Shown: positions 7,298 to 14,307, counted from the stretch's first letter. The stretch: 14,660 nt of DNA from Bacteroidota bacterium (GCA_023426625.1 JAFAAJ010000282.1:1-14660), one strand, 5' to 3'. The notes: generated by a model from the letters alone, not told the origin. Numbers and translations are program-made.

Positions 7298-8650
7298 TTA
7301 TGGTTTTTGTAATGTATTTAATTCTCCTTTTGCTTTTATCAGCTTGATCTCCGCCTGTTTATAATCCAATAAAGCATTGGCATAATTCTGTTTTGCCTGC
7401 GTTAAAGCATTTTCAGCATCCAGTACTTCTGTAAGCGTAGCAAGTCCGTACTGATAGTTCGACTGAGTGTTTTGCTGAACTCTTTCCGCCAAACCTACAT
7501 TGTCTCTTGTGCTTTCTATGTTGATCAATGCGTTTTCCATATTGGTAATGGCATTTTTATAATCTAAGCTCAAACTCAGCTGAGTATTCTCAATATCGAG
7601 ATTGATATCCTGAATATCAAGTTCTGCCTGATTGATCTTGGCTTTTGTTGCTCCTCCCGTAAAGATCGGAATATTGATATTCAACCCGATTGCTGAAAAG
7701 TCACTCCAAAGAACGCCTTTCTCAAGTCCGTTGGTAAGCGGGAATTTTGAACCTGTTGCTCCCCAACCGTAGTTCGCTATAAGATTTACTGTTGGATATA
7801 AATAGGCTTCTGTTGCTTTTTTATTGAATTCCAGAAGCTCTTTGTTTTTATTTAAAACCTTGATCTCTGTCCGGTCTTCAAGATTTACATTACTTGCAAG
7901 AAGCTCTGGCTTTGGCTCGATGCTTTTTTCTTCCAGCTCAATATCTGTACTGATCGGAACTCCCATATAGAATTTCAGTGCATTTTTTGAAAGTTCAACA
8001 GCGTTGATCAATGCCTGTCTGTTCGATCCGATATTGGTTAACTGTACATTCGCTCTATCCAGATCGATTGATTTAGCCAGACCGTTATCCACTAAGCTTT
8101 TAATAACGTTTCTTACTTTTTCAGTATTGGCATAGCTTGCTTCTACAGTTTTCAGATTTTCTTCCTGAACAAATACCTGATAATATGCTGTTGCTACATT
8201 TTCAATGATCTGTTCGTTGGTAAGCTGTGCATTCAGGACATAAAATTCCCTTGTGGATTTTGCCGCTTTAAGTCCGGTGAATACCCTCTGATCAAAAATA
8301 GCCTGCTGAAGCTGTACAGATGCCGTAGAACCCCATGGTTGCCCCAACTGCGCCGTAATTCTCTCTCCTCCAAATTCTAATAAAGATTCCTGAATAACCG
8401 GATTGTAAGTAAGTCCTGCTGTGGCACTTATCTGTGGCAAAGCTCCTGCTTTAGCTTCATCAATCTTATATTCGGCTTTTTTGATCTGTAAAGCAGCTTT
8501 TTTAGCTTCTGCTTTATTCTGAAGGGCTTGCTGAATGGCTTCCTGAAGAGAAACCTGCTGTTGCGCAGACACCCATGAAAAACCGAACATCATAAATGCA
8601 GCCGCTATTCCTAGCTTCAGCTTTTTTGCAGTTACATGTTTTCTTTTCAT
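7298..8650 (-). CDS. TolC-family outer-membrane efflux channel
   Basis: This 450-residue outer-membrane factor should form the trimeric exit duct of the pump. A signal peptide with a basic start (KRKHVTAKKLK) and hydrophobic core (LGIAAAFMMFGFSWVSA) is cleaved most likely between A29 and Q30, with no lipobox. Two OEP repeats follow: about 33-220, with SLQEAIQQALQNKAEAKKA and a long helix KTVEASYANTEKVRNVIK, and about 245-445, ending QNTQSNYQYGLATLTEVLDA then LTQAKQNYANALLDYKQAE, the characteristic C-terminal coiled-coil hairpin of the family. It precedes the adaptor gene by 6 bases and follows the regulator gene by 88 bases. I found no convincing TAnnTTTG box in those 88 bases, so it is probably read from the tetR promoter. 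Confidence 0.95.
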   Translation of the reverse strand: MKRKHVTAKKLKLGIAAAFMMFGFSWVSAQQQVSLQEAIQQALQNKAEAKKAALQIKKAEYKIDEAKAGALPQISATAGLTYNPVIQESLLEFGGERITAQLGQPWGSTASVQLQQAIFDQRVFTGLKAAKSTREFYVLNAQLTNEQIIENVATAYYQVFVQEENLKTVEASYANTEKVRNVIKSLVDNGLAKSIDLDRANVQLTNIGSNRQALINAVELSKNALKFYMGVPISTDIELEEKSIEPKPELLASNVNLEDRTEIKVLNKNKELLEFNKKATEAYLYPTVNLIANYGWGATGSKFPLTNGLEKGVLWSDFSAIGLNINIPIFTGGATKAKINQAELDIQDINLDIENTQLSLSLDYKNAITNMENALINIESTRDNVGLAERVQQNTQSNYQYGLATLTEVLDAENALTQAKQNYANALLDYKQAEIKLIKAKGELNTLQKP

Positions 8651-8738
8651 AATTTTATACTTCGTTTATTTTTTTATGTTGTTGAAATGTTTTTGTTTCT
8701 AAAGGACGAATCATCTTCTAAAATACTTTAACATTTTT

Positions 8739-9332
8739 TTAATTTTTAAATAACATATTCAGGATAATCTCCTTTCTTTCTGAAATTATTTTATCGAACT
8801 CTTCATCTGTGATGATTAAATTTTCCATAAGAAGAGGTCTTACAGCACTTGGAAAAACAAGCAGGGAAATCATATTCAGCAGAAACTGTACAGGTGCCAT
8901 TTTTTCAATGTTTCCGAGTTCCATTTCTGTTTCGATATCTTTATAAAGCTTGTTCAGCTCGTCTTCTTCAATTTCCTTATGATGACAGTTCCCTTTGTTG
9001 ATCTGCGATACGATATATGTTTCCAGGTATGGATACTGAAGACTTGTAGAAAGACTTCCTTCAATGAACTGGCTCATTTTTTCTTTGAAAGGCAGATCAG
9101 AATTCATAATGATCTCTGATTTTTCTTTCTCTACTTTTTGCGCTTCATCAAAAATGATCTGAACCAGATTATCTCTCGAACGGAAATAGTAATTGATCAG
9201 CGTTCTGTTGACTCCAGCTGCATCAGCAATTTCTTGCGTTGTAGCGTCAAACTTCCCTTTCACAAAGAATAAATTCTTTGTTGTTTCCTTGATTAATTCT
9301 TGTGTTTGGTCTTTTTTTGTTTGATTTGACAT
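8739..9332 (-). CDS. TetR/AcrR-type transcriptional regulator of the efflux operon
   Basis: This 197-residue protein has the TetR DNA-binding domain at residues 10-58. The recognition unit is TTQEIADAAGVN (31-42) followed by RTLINYYFRSRDNLVQ (43-58), which matches the family signature of a helix-turn-helix ending in YYFxSKxxL. The remaining helical part (about 65-197) is the ligand-binding and dimer domain, which varies too much to show a ligand; it contains CHH (116-118) and a hydrophobic helix FLLNMISLLVFPSAVRPLL. TetR proteins usually repress nearby transport genes until a small molecule binds. Being first in the tetR-tolC-adaptor-pump operon, with palindromes over its own promoter, argues for autoregulation of the whole unit. 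The ATG at 9332 lies about 14 bases after the expected transcription start. Confidence 0.95.
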   Translation of the reverse strand: MSNQTKKDQTQELIKETTKNLFFVKGKFDATTQEIADAAGVNRTLINYYFRSRDNLVQIIFDEAQKVEKEKSEIIMNSDLPFKEKMSQFIEGSLSTSLQYPYLETYIVSQINKGNCHHKEIEEDELNKLYKDIETEMELGNIEKMAPVQFLLNMISLLVFPSAVRPLLMENLIITDEEFDKIISERKEIILNMLFKN

Positions 9333-9333
9333 T

Positions 9334-9351
9334 TTTGTTAAACAAATTTGT
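9334..9351. promoter_or_regulatory. Overlapping palindromes at the tetR transcription start (candidate operator)
   Basis: TTTGTT-A-AACAAA (9334-9346) is a perfect 6-bp inverted repeat around one base, and ACAAATTTGT (9342-9351) is a second perfect palindrome overlapping it. Both lie between the -7 box and the tetR start codon, where a bound TetR dimer would block transcription. AT-rich DNA forms such palindromes easily, so binding is inferred. Confidence 0.5.
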
Positions 9352-9352
9352 G

Positions 9353-9384
9353 CAAATATAAATCAAACAATTGTTTTGACAAAA
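9353..9384 (-). promoter_or_regulatory. Promoter of tetR and probably the whole efflux operon
   Basis: On the minus strand, TTTTG (9380-9384) is followed by exactly 19 bases and then TATATTTG (9353-9360), a perfect fit to the Bacteroidota TTG-N19-TAnnTTTG promoter. Transcription would begin near 9346, giving a leader of about 14 bases before the ATG at 9332. The spacer holds a 12-bp perfect palindrome. Confidence 0.85.
9365..9376. promoter_or_regulatory. Palindrome inside the tetR promoter spacer (candidate operator)
   Basis: AAACAATTGTTT is a perfect 12-bp palindrome sitting wholly between the -33 TTG and the -7 TATATTTG. It shares the TTGTT/AACAA half-site with the neighbouring palindromes, so one regulator could bind both. 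This is a typical position for a repressor site. Confidence 0.5.
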
Positions 9385-9414
9385 TTGTTAAACTCTGTAA
9401 TGAATGGAAATTAT

Positions 9415-9430
9415 TATGATATGCATCATA
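9415..9430. repeat. Inverted repeat in the tetR/T9SS-protein intergenic region
   Basis: TATGAT-ATGC-ATCATA forms two perfect 6-bp arms around four bases. It lies about 30 bases upstream of the tetR -33 element and 60 bases upstream of the -7 box of the divergent gene. It does not share the TTGTT half-site, so if it is functional it would serve a different regulator. Confidence 0.3.
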
Positions 9431-9489
9431 TTTCAAAAAAGTTTTTATATAAATAAATTATTCAATCTCTAATGAATAATATGTTTTTA

Positions 9490-9497
9490 TATCTTTG
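9490..9497 (+). promoter_or_regulatory. -7 promoter element of the T9SS surface-protein gene
   Basis: TATCTTTG is a perfect TAnnTTTG box ending 19 bases before the ATG at 9517, implying a leader of roughly 12-15 bases, as for tetR. No TTG is present 17-23 bases upstream, so the -33 half is missing or degenerate. The promoter may be weak or depend on an activator. Confidence 0.65.
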
Positions 9498-9516
9498 CCG
9501 GGAAAATTAGTAACCG

Positions 9517-12500
9517 ATGAAAAAAATTTTATTCATTTTTACCCTTGTATTGGGTTATTCATTAATGTTTAGCCAAAATCTACTTTGGAGTTTTCAAACA
9601 ACCAGTCCGATCATTGAATCACAACATATAATAACCTTTAGTGACACAGACTCCCAAGGAAATATTTATGTTGGGGGAAGATATGGCAGGTTTGCTTTTC
9701 CCAGTATTAATGGGATAACTTTTGGTTCTATCACCAAAACAACCTCAAATACAGAAACATCAAGAGCAGTTTTTGCAAAACTTGATAAAAATAAAAATGT
9801 AATTTGGGTAAAAGAAATAAGATCTAAATACAGTTCAGTTTTAAGTTCATTAATTGTAGATAAACAAGATAATCTTATTATAGCGGGGGTTACAGATGGT
9901 AACGATTTAAAACTAAATCCAAATTCGGAAACTATATATAATACCGGAACTACTCATTCAAGTTCTTTCATAGTAAAACTTGATTCGAGTGGTAATTTTG
10001 TATTTGGAAATATTTATAATTATGCGGGAAATATAACATGTGCTGTTGATAATAACAACAATATTATTTCCACAGGAAATTATTCAAATTATCAACCATT
10101 ATTTTTAACAGACTTCAACCCTGATCCTAGTATAACCTATACATTGCCAGCTCCCAACGGATTATTCATCATGAAAAATAGTCCTAACGGAAGCTTCATA
10201 TGGGCCCGACCTCTGCATGCTCATAATACACCAACTATACACACCATAAAAGTGGATAAAAATAATGATATTGTGGTTCTTGGTAATTTTGAAGCATATT
10301 TAAAAATTGATAATAATACTTTTCCTTCCGGAAATAATAATTATAATAGAGTCTTTTTAGCAAAATTCAATAATACGGGAAATTTTATTTGGTATCAACC
10401 TCTAACGTATTATAGTTCTTTTATGGGAACTTCTAACTCTAAGATAGAATTGGATGATGATAATAATATCTATACAGCAAGTACATATTATGAGCCTCAA
10501 AGCATAATATTCCCCAATACCACTATTAATGCCCCCAATGGAGGAAGAACTATTATTTACAAAATAAAAAATAACGGACACTTAGTATGGAATTCCTTAA
10601 TAAAAGGTGATGGCAGTTATGATTTTCTTTCTATCAAACGTAATGCAGATAATACATTAAATTTTTTCGTTCGCTATACAGATGATGTTATAAAGGTTGT
10701 AAATGGTAATAATAATACGGAAGAAACTATAAAAAGATTAAATTTAGGTTTAAATTATAATTATTTATCTCAAGATTCTAAGGCATATTATCTGAAATTT
10801 AGAAATGACGGTAAACTGATTTTTAACAAAAGTGATTTTTCTTCGTCTTCTTATAGCCAGAATATTGATTTTGAAGGAAATATAATTTTATCTGGATATT
10901 ATGATGACTACCAAGACTTCAATCCTGATCAAGATATTAAGGATATAAAATATACCAATAGCGACATAAATGCATTTGTTCAAAAGTTTGGTAAATGCTA
11001 CAATGGCACTCCGGACGGAGATAAAATACAGACTTTTTGCTCATCAATCAATCCAACTATTCAAGATCTATACCCTAATACATCATACACAACCTGGTAT
11101 GATTCATTACTATCAACAACGCCTCTCCAAAGTAATACACCATTACAAAATAATATGACTTATTATGCATCGGTGCAAGACGAATCATGTCCCTATAATC
11201 CAAAAAGATTAGCTGTAAATGTAATTATTAAAACTTCACCTCCACCATTAATATTAAATGATTTCTATTTCTGTAGTAATGTAAGCCAAATGACATTAAA
11301 TCAATTAAATATTAATAATAACCAAAACATTCGGTTTTATGACACAAATGGAAACCTACTGAGTAACTACGCATATATAGTTCCAGGAGCTCAATATTAT
11401 GTAAGTCAATATGACAATCAGTGTGAGAGTATAAGAAGCCCTTTTAAAGTATTTTCACTACAAAGCAATACCCCAACTGCAAATCTTCAGCAAACATTTT
11501 GTGCTACAGATCAACCCAAAATTTCTGATATTCAGATTACCGGTCAAAATATAAAATGGTATGATGCAGGAGGAAATGTCCTAGCCATGACAACTCCTCT
11601 TACAAACGGGCAAACCTATTATGCGACTCAAACAGTTAATGGTTGTGAAAGCGGTCAAATAGCCATTAATATCACTGTCAATACTACTCCAAAACCAACA
11701 GGTAATACAACTCAGGATTTTTGCGCTTCTTCAAGTCCAAAATTATCCAGTCTTGTTGTAGCGGGAACAGCATTGCAATACTATGATGGAGCAGGAAATA
11801 TCTTACCTTCAACAACGGCTTTAGTGCACGGACAAACTTATTATATGACACAAACATTGAACGGTTGTGAATCTGAAAAACTGGCTATTGCCGTAACACT
11901 TTCCACAAACAATGTTCCGGCTCATAATTATAGTGAGACTTTCTGCAATACAACAATCGGAAGTTCAATGGTTGTCAACTTACATTCTTACGAAGATGAT
12001 TTGATAGCAAATCCTTCCAACTATACCTTTGTTTATACTGATGATCTTGGAAATTTGATCTCAAATCCATCAAATTATACTTTAAACATCGGAGCTACTG
12101 TTATCAATGTAAAAGTATTAACACCTGACGGATGCTTTGCTATAGTGCGTTTAACATTAACTTTAAATCCTAAGCCAATCGTTGCTCTACCCGAAACAGT
12201 TGAGTTCTGTCAAGGAAAAACAGTTACATTGGATGCCGGAAGCGGCTTTACTTCTTATTTATGGAGTACCGGAGCCACTACCCAAACGATTACTATTTCC
12301 ACACCCGGAAACTATTCTGTAACGGTAAAGAATAATTTTGGCTGTGAAGCAACAGATAATGTTCAGGCGAGCTATTCTGTTTTAACTGAGATTGTCTCCA
12401 TCAATGTTACCAATAACTCGGCCACTGTTATCATGTCTGCTTCCGGAAATTATGAATATTCTTTAGATAATTTAACATGGCAGGATTCCAACACATTCAA

Positions 12501-12849
12501 TAATCTTGAAATGGGTGAATACATTGTGTATGTAAGAACCAAAGGAGGCTGTATTATCGGACAAAAGCCATTCTCTATTTTCAATATTCCAAATGCCATC
12601 ACTCCGAATAATGATGGACGTAATGATACATGGAGAATTGCAGGGCTGGAAAATTACACTGGCTCTGAAGTAAATGTTTATGACAGAAAAGGAATACCTG
12701 TCTTTAAACACACCATGAATAAGCAACCGCTGAACTGGGACGGAAAGCTCAATGGAAGCCCATTACCTACCGGGAATTACTGGTACACCATCAAAGTAAG
12801 TGACGGCAGAGTTTACACGGGCTGGTTACTGATCAAGAACAGGGATTAA
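9517..12849 (+). CDS. T9SS type B sorted surface protein: predicted beta-propeller plus Ig-like repeats
   Basis: This 1110-residue exported protein has a signal peptide (KKILFIFTLVLGYSLMFS, cleavage before Q20). About 21-494 holds seven repeats with the pattern D-x-x-x-N-I-x-x-x-G followed by F-x-x-K-x-D-x-x-G-x-x-x-W, for example DSQGNIYVGGRYG (45-57) with FAKLDKNKNVIW (86-97). This predicts a seven-bladed propeller of the SBBP type. Four Ig-like repeats of about 75 residues follow (505-795), each bracketed by cysteines. A longer module spans C810-C873, and a PKD/Ig-like module (VEFCQGKTVTLDAGSG ... FGCEATD) spans 895-946. A short SprB-like piece covers 959-1012. The C-terminus is a type B sorting domain (1024-1110). 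The domain set suggests a cell-surface adhesin or scaffold exported by the gliding/T9SS machinery. No catalytic motif is visible. It stands alone between its own promoter and a strong terminator. Confidence 0.9.
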   Translation: MKKILFIFTLVLGYSLMFSQNLLWSFQTTSPIIESQHIITFSDTDSQGNIYVGGRYGRFAFPSINGITFGSITKTTSNTETSRAVFAKLDKNKNVIWVKEIRSKYSSVLSSLIVDKQDNLIIAGVTDGNDLKLNPNSETIYNTGTTHSSSFIVKLDSSGNFVFGNIYNYAGNITCAVDNNNNIISTGNYSNYQPLFLTDFNPDPSITYTLPAPNGLFIMKNSPNGSFIWARPLHAHNTPTIHTIKVDKNNDIVVLGNFEAYLKIDNNTFPSGNNNYNRVFLAKFNNTGNFIWYQPLTYYSSFMGTSNSKIELDDDNNIYTASTYYEPQSIIFPNTTINAPNGGRTIIYKIKNNGHLVWNSLIKGDGSYDFLSIKRNADNTLNFFVRYTDDVIKVVNGNNNTEETIKRLNLGLNYNYLSQDSKAYYLKFRNDGKLIFNKSDFSSSSYSQNIDFEGNIILSGYYDDYQDFNPDQDIKDIKYTNSDINAFVQKFGKCYNGTPDGDKIQTFCSSINPTIQDLYPNTSYTTWYDSLLSTTPLQSNTPLQNNMTYYASVQDESCPYNPKRLAVNVIIKTSPPPLILNDFYFCSNVSQMTLNQLNINNNQNIRFYDTNGNLLSNYAYIVPGAQYYVSQYDNQCESIRSPFKVFSLQSNTPTANLQQTFCATDQPKISDIQITGQNIKWYDAGGNVLAMTTPLTNGQTYYATQTVNGCESGQIAINITVNTTPKPTGNTTQDFCASSSPKLSSLVVAGTALQYYDGAGNILPSTTALVHGQTYYMTQTLNGCESEKLAIAVTLSTNNVPAHNYSETFCNTTIGSSMVVNLHSYEDDLIANPSNYTFVYTDDLGNLISNPSNYTLNIGATVINVKVLTPDGCFAIVRLTLTLNPKPIVALPETVEFCQGKTVTLDAGSGFTSYLWSTGATTQTITISTPGNYSVTVKNNFGCEATDNVQASYSVLTEIVSINVTNNSATVIMSASGNYEYSLDNLTWQDSNTFNNLEMGEYIVYVRTKGGCIIGQKPFSIFNIPNAITPNNDGRNDTWRIAGLENYTGSEVNVYDRKGIPVFKHTMNKQPLNWDGKLNGSPLPTGNYWYTIKVSDGRVYTGWLLIKNRD
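9577..10998 (+). repeat. Seven propeller-blade repeats within the T9SS protein
   Basis: The seven blade cores start near residues 42 (SDTDSQGNIYVGG), 112 (LIVDKQDNLIIAG), 175 (CAVDNNNNIISTG), 244 (IKVDKNNDIVVLG), 310 (IELDDDNNIYTAS), 373 (IKRNADNTLNFFV) and 449 (NIDFEGNIILSG). Blade 6 is the most divergent. The first strand (NLLWSF, 21-26) can pair with the final FVQKFG (487-492), as in the usual propeller ring closure. Confidence 0.7.
11029..11901 (+). repeat. Four Ig-like cysteine-bracketed repeats within the T9SS protein
   Basis: Repeats span about 505-570, 584-648, 660-722 and 733-795. Each opens with FC, has a WYD/FYD/YYD strand in the middle, then a turn like N-G-Q-T-YY (698-702; H-G-Q-T-YY in repeat 4), and closes with a cysteine. 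The pairs C507/C558, C586/C636, C662/C710 and C735/C784 are likely disulfides. Repeats 3 and 4 are the most alike, including at DNA level (TATTATGCGACTCAAACA versus TATTATATGACACAAACA). Confidence 0.8.
12586..12846 (+). other. Type B T9SS C-terminal sorting domain (gliding-motility-associated)
   Basis: Residues 1024-1110 read IPNAITPNNDGRNDTWRI, then VNVYDRKGIPVF, LNWDGKLNGSPLPTGNYWY and GWLLIKNR. These are the expected elements of TIGR04131: P-N-A-(I/F)-(T/S)-P-N-N-D-G-x-N-D, the (V/I)-Y-(D/N)-R-x-G strand, W-D-G, and P-(T/S)-G-x-Y-(W/F)-Y. This domain directs export through the type IX system. Type B domains depend on a PorP/SprF-type partner, and no sprF-like gene lies next to it. Confidence 0.93.
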
Positions 12850-12850
12850 T

Positions 12851-12880
12851 AAAAAAGAGCAGAAAATTCTGCTCTTTTTT
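12851..12880. terminator. Bidirectional intrinsic terminator
   Basis: A perfect inverted repeat, AAAAAAGAGCAGA / TCTGCTCTTTTTT, around AAAT starts one base after the T9SS-protein stop. The convergent cvfB stop codon begins two bases beyond it. T-tracts are present in both directions, so it can serve both genes. Confidence 0.95.
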
Positions 12881-12882
12881 GT

Positions 12883-13707
12883 TTATAATAATCTGATTTT
12901 ATCTTCCAGAATATCGATGATCTTGTCTTTATAAAGTCCTCCGATCGCTTTTTTAAAGTTGTTTTTACTCATCTGGAGTTCATGTTTAATTTCTTCCGGT
13001 GTAGATTTATCCGAAAGATAAAGCAATCCATAATTTTCTTCCAGCTTATCGAGAATCTTCTTTTTAAACTCATCAATATTTTCAAAACCTTCAGGCTGCA
13101 GAGATACATCTATTTTCCCGTCTTCTCTGATAGCTTTGATATAGCCGGTTTCTTCTGATAATGGATATAGCTTCTTGAACACGTCCGAACTGTAAATTAA
13201 TCCTATATATTTTTTATTGATAACCACATTCCAGCCCAATTCACTTTCATTCATCATGATAAGATCCACCTTGTCCCCTTTTTTGAATGGAAGATCCTGA
13301 TATTGCGGATTTCTTTTGAACTTGGTAGTCCCCGTGATCAGTTCCATGTCATCATCCACGTAGACGTATACCAAATATCTTTTTCCTTCAACAATCTTGG
13401 ATTTCTGCTGCTTGTATGGAATAAAAAGGTCTTTAATGATCCCCCAATCCATAAAAGCACCACTTGGCAAGCTTTGAACACAGCTCATCACAGCGAATTC
13501 TCCTACTTCGGCTAATGGAATTTCCGTAGTCGCTTTCAATTTATTGTCATCCTGATAAACGAAAACTTCCACTTCTTCATCAATTTCTTTTTCTTCCTGA
13601 ATAAAAATTTTCGGAAGGAAAGCTTTTTCACCGGATTCATCCGCTAATATCCAACCTGAATTATTTTTGTCTGAAATTTTTAAAGTCTGAGTTTTCCCTA
13701 GTAACAT
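12883..13707 (-). CDS. cvfB: CvfB-family S1 RNA-binding / winged-helix protein
   Basis: With the ATG at 13707 this is a 274-residue protein of the CvfB/YitL family, known in Staphylococcus as an RNA-binding regulator of virulence genes; its role in flavobacteria is unclear. The N-terminal S1-like region runs from GKTQTLKI through GWILADESGEKAFLPKIF (18-35). The family hallmark SGAFMDWGIIKDLFIPYKQQ (82-101) marks the second S1-type domain. A third region (about 105-203) includes FKKGDKVDLIMMNESELGWNVVI and ends ETGYIKAIREDGKIDVSLQP. A C-terminal winged helix (233-274) begins DKSTPEEIKHELQMSKNNFKKAIGGLYK. The protein is cytoplasmic. A longer reading from a TTG at 13728 is unlikely, because that TTG is the end of a perfect -7 promoter box and the family starts close to the LLGKTQTL segment. 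Confidence 0.9.
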   Translation of the reverse strand: MLLGKTQTLKISDKNNSGWILADESGEKAFLPKIFIQEEKEIDEEVEVFVYQDDNKLKATTEIPLAEVGEFAVMSCVQSLPSGAFMDWGIIKDLFIPYKQQKSKIVEGKRYLVYVYVDDDMELITGTTKFKRNPQYQDLPFKKGDKVDLIMMNESELGWNVVINKKYIGLIYSSDVFKKLYPLSEETGYIKAIREDGKIDVSLQPEGFENIDEFKKKILDKLEENYGLLYLSDKSTPEEIKHELQMSKNNFKKAIGGLYKDKIIDILEDKIRLL

Positions 13708-13725
13708 GAATGAATAATTAAGCTC

Positions 13726-13733
13726 CAAAGGTA
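13726..13733 (-). promoter_or_regulatory. -7 promoter element of cvfB
   Basis: On the minus strand, TACCTTTG is a perfect TAnnTTTG. It ends 18 bases before the ATG at 13707, giving a leader of about 12 bases, like those of tetR and the T9SS gene. No clear -33 TTG is present at the expected distance. The box overlaps the TTG that would otherwise look like an upstream start codon. Confidence 0.7.
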
Positions 13734-13753
13734 CGGAAATTGAAGATTTGAAC

Positions 13754-14233
13754 CTATTTATATTCCTCTAAATCTTTTTTTAAGGCTTGCACCTCATTTA
13801 AATAATCAGGATCTTCATCGTTATTTCTCAGAATTCCAACAGCCTCCTGAAGCTTTTCATCAACATAATAAAATCTTTTTTCTGAAACCTGTTTAGGATT
13901 TTGAATATACCCATTTTCATCAACGGTTTGATACTTTTTTATTAAAACAAAAATCAAATTCCCCTGTTCTGAAAAGAAATATTGTGTAATAATATTCCAT
14001 GCTGAGAGTCCTACAAAATGTTCAATCTTCTTAAGTTTACCATTTTTATAAAATCCTTTCAGTTCGATTCCATTGGCTGCAATTTGGTTTTTATCCATAA
14101 AATAGGAATAAGGAATAGTTTTGATTTCATAATTTTTAATATGATTAATTTCGGAAACTGTTTTACTGATCAAATTAATATTCTGACCAAAAGAAAAAAC
14201 TGAAATAAATATAATTAATAAAAATAGTCTCAT
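13754..14233 (-). CDS. Small exported protein of unknown function
   Basis: This 159-residue protein has a clear signal peptide: MRLFLLIIFISVFSFG, with likely cleavage between G16 and Q17 and no lipobox. The mature part contains GIELKGFYKNGKLKKIEHFVG (55-75), which resembles the strand-turn-strand 'FYxNGKLKKI' units seen in MORN-like or toxin_15-like exported proteins of flavobacteria, followed by QYFFSEQGNLIFVLIKKYQ and RFYYVDEKLQEAVG, probably further beta strands. It ends in a charged helix, NEVQALKKDLEEYK. I recognise no named family and would not assign a function. A hairpin separates it from lpdA by 20 bases, so it should have its own promoter; the best -7-like sequence on the minus strand is TATATTTA (14243-14250), one base off consensus. 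The cvfB ATG lies 46 bases beyond its stop, with a separate promoter between. Confidence 0.7.
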   Translation of the reverse strand: MRLFLLIIFISVFSFGQNINLISKTVSEINHIKNYEIKTIPYSYFMDKNQIAANGIELKGFYKNGKLKKIEHFVGLSAWNIITQYFFSEQGNLIFVLIKKYQTVDENGYIQNPKQVSEKRFYYVDEKLQEAVGILRNNDEDPDYLNEVQALKKDLEEYK

Positions 14234-14253
14234 GTTTTTTATTAAATATACAA

Positions 14254-14280
14254 AAAGAGAAGCAAAAATTGCTTCTCTTT
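14254..14280. terminator. Intrinsic terminator after lpdA
   Basis: A perfect 12-bp stem (AAAGAGAAGCAA / TTGCTTCTCTTT) around AAA. On the minus strand it lies 27 bases after the lpdA stop and continues into a T-run (CTTTTTG), so it should end lpdA transcription. It also sits only 20 bases upstream of the next minus-strand start codon. Confidence 0.85.
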
Positions 14281-14307
14281 AATTTATACAGATTTAAAAT
14301 CTTTTAA

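Larger units (their letters stand above)
9335..9393. repeat. Direct repeat TTGTTAAAC flanking the tetR promoter
   Basis: The 9-mer TTGTTAAAC occurs at 9335-9343 and again at 9385-9393, exactly 50 bases apart and on either side of the promoter elements. The left copy is part of the palindrome at the transcription start. The right copy lies just upstream of the -33 element. Confidence 0.5.

Noticed and set aside
8651..8738. Possible separate promoter or terminator between tetR and the tolC-family gene
   Set aside because: The region is AT-rich, but I found no TAnnTTTG box with a TTG at the right spacing and no stable hairpin, so one operon is the simpler reading.
11029..11901. Possible CRISPR-like or intergenic repeat array
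   Set aside because: The periodicity of about 220-230 bases comes from diverged protein repeats within one open frame, not from identical DNA repeats with spacers.
12472..12726. An 84-codon minus-strand frame opposite the T9SS sorting domain
   Set aside because: It runs antisense to a highly conserved domain, and no promoter or terminator fits it.
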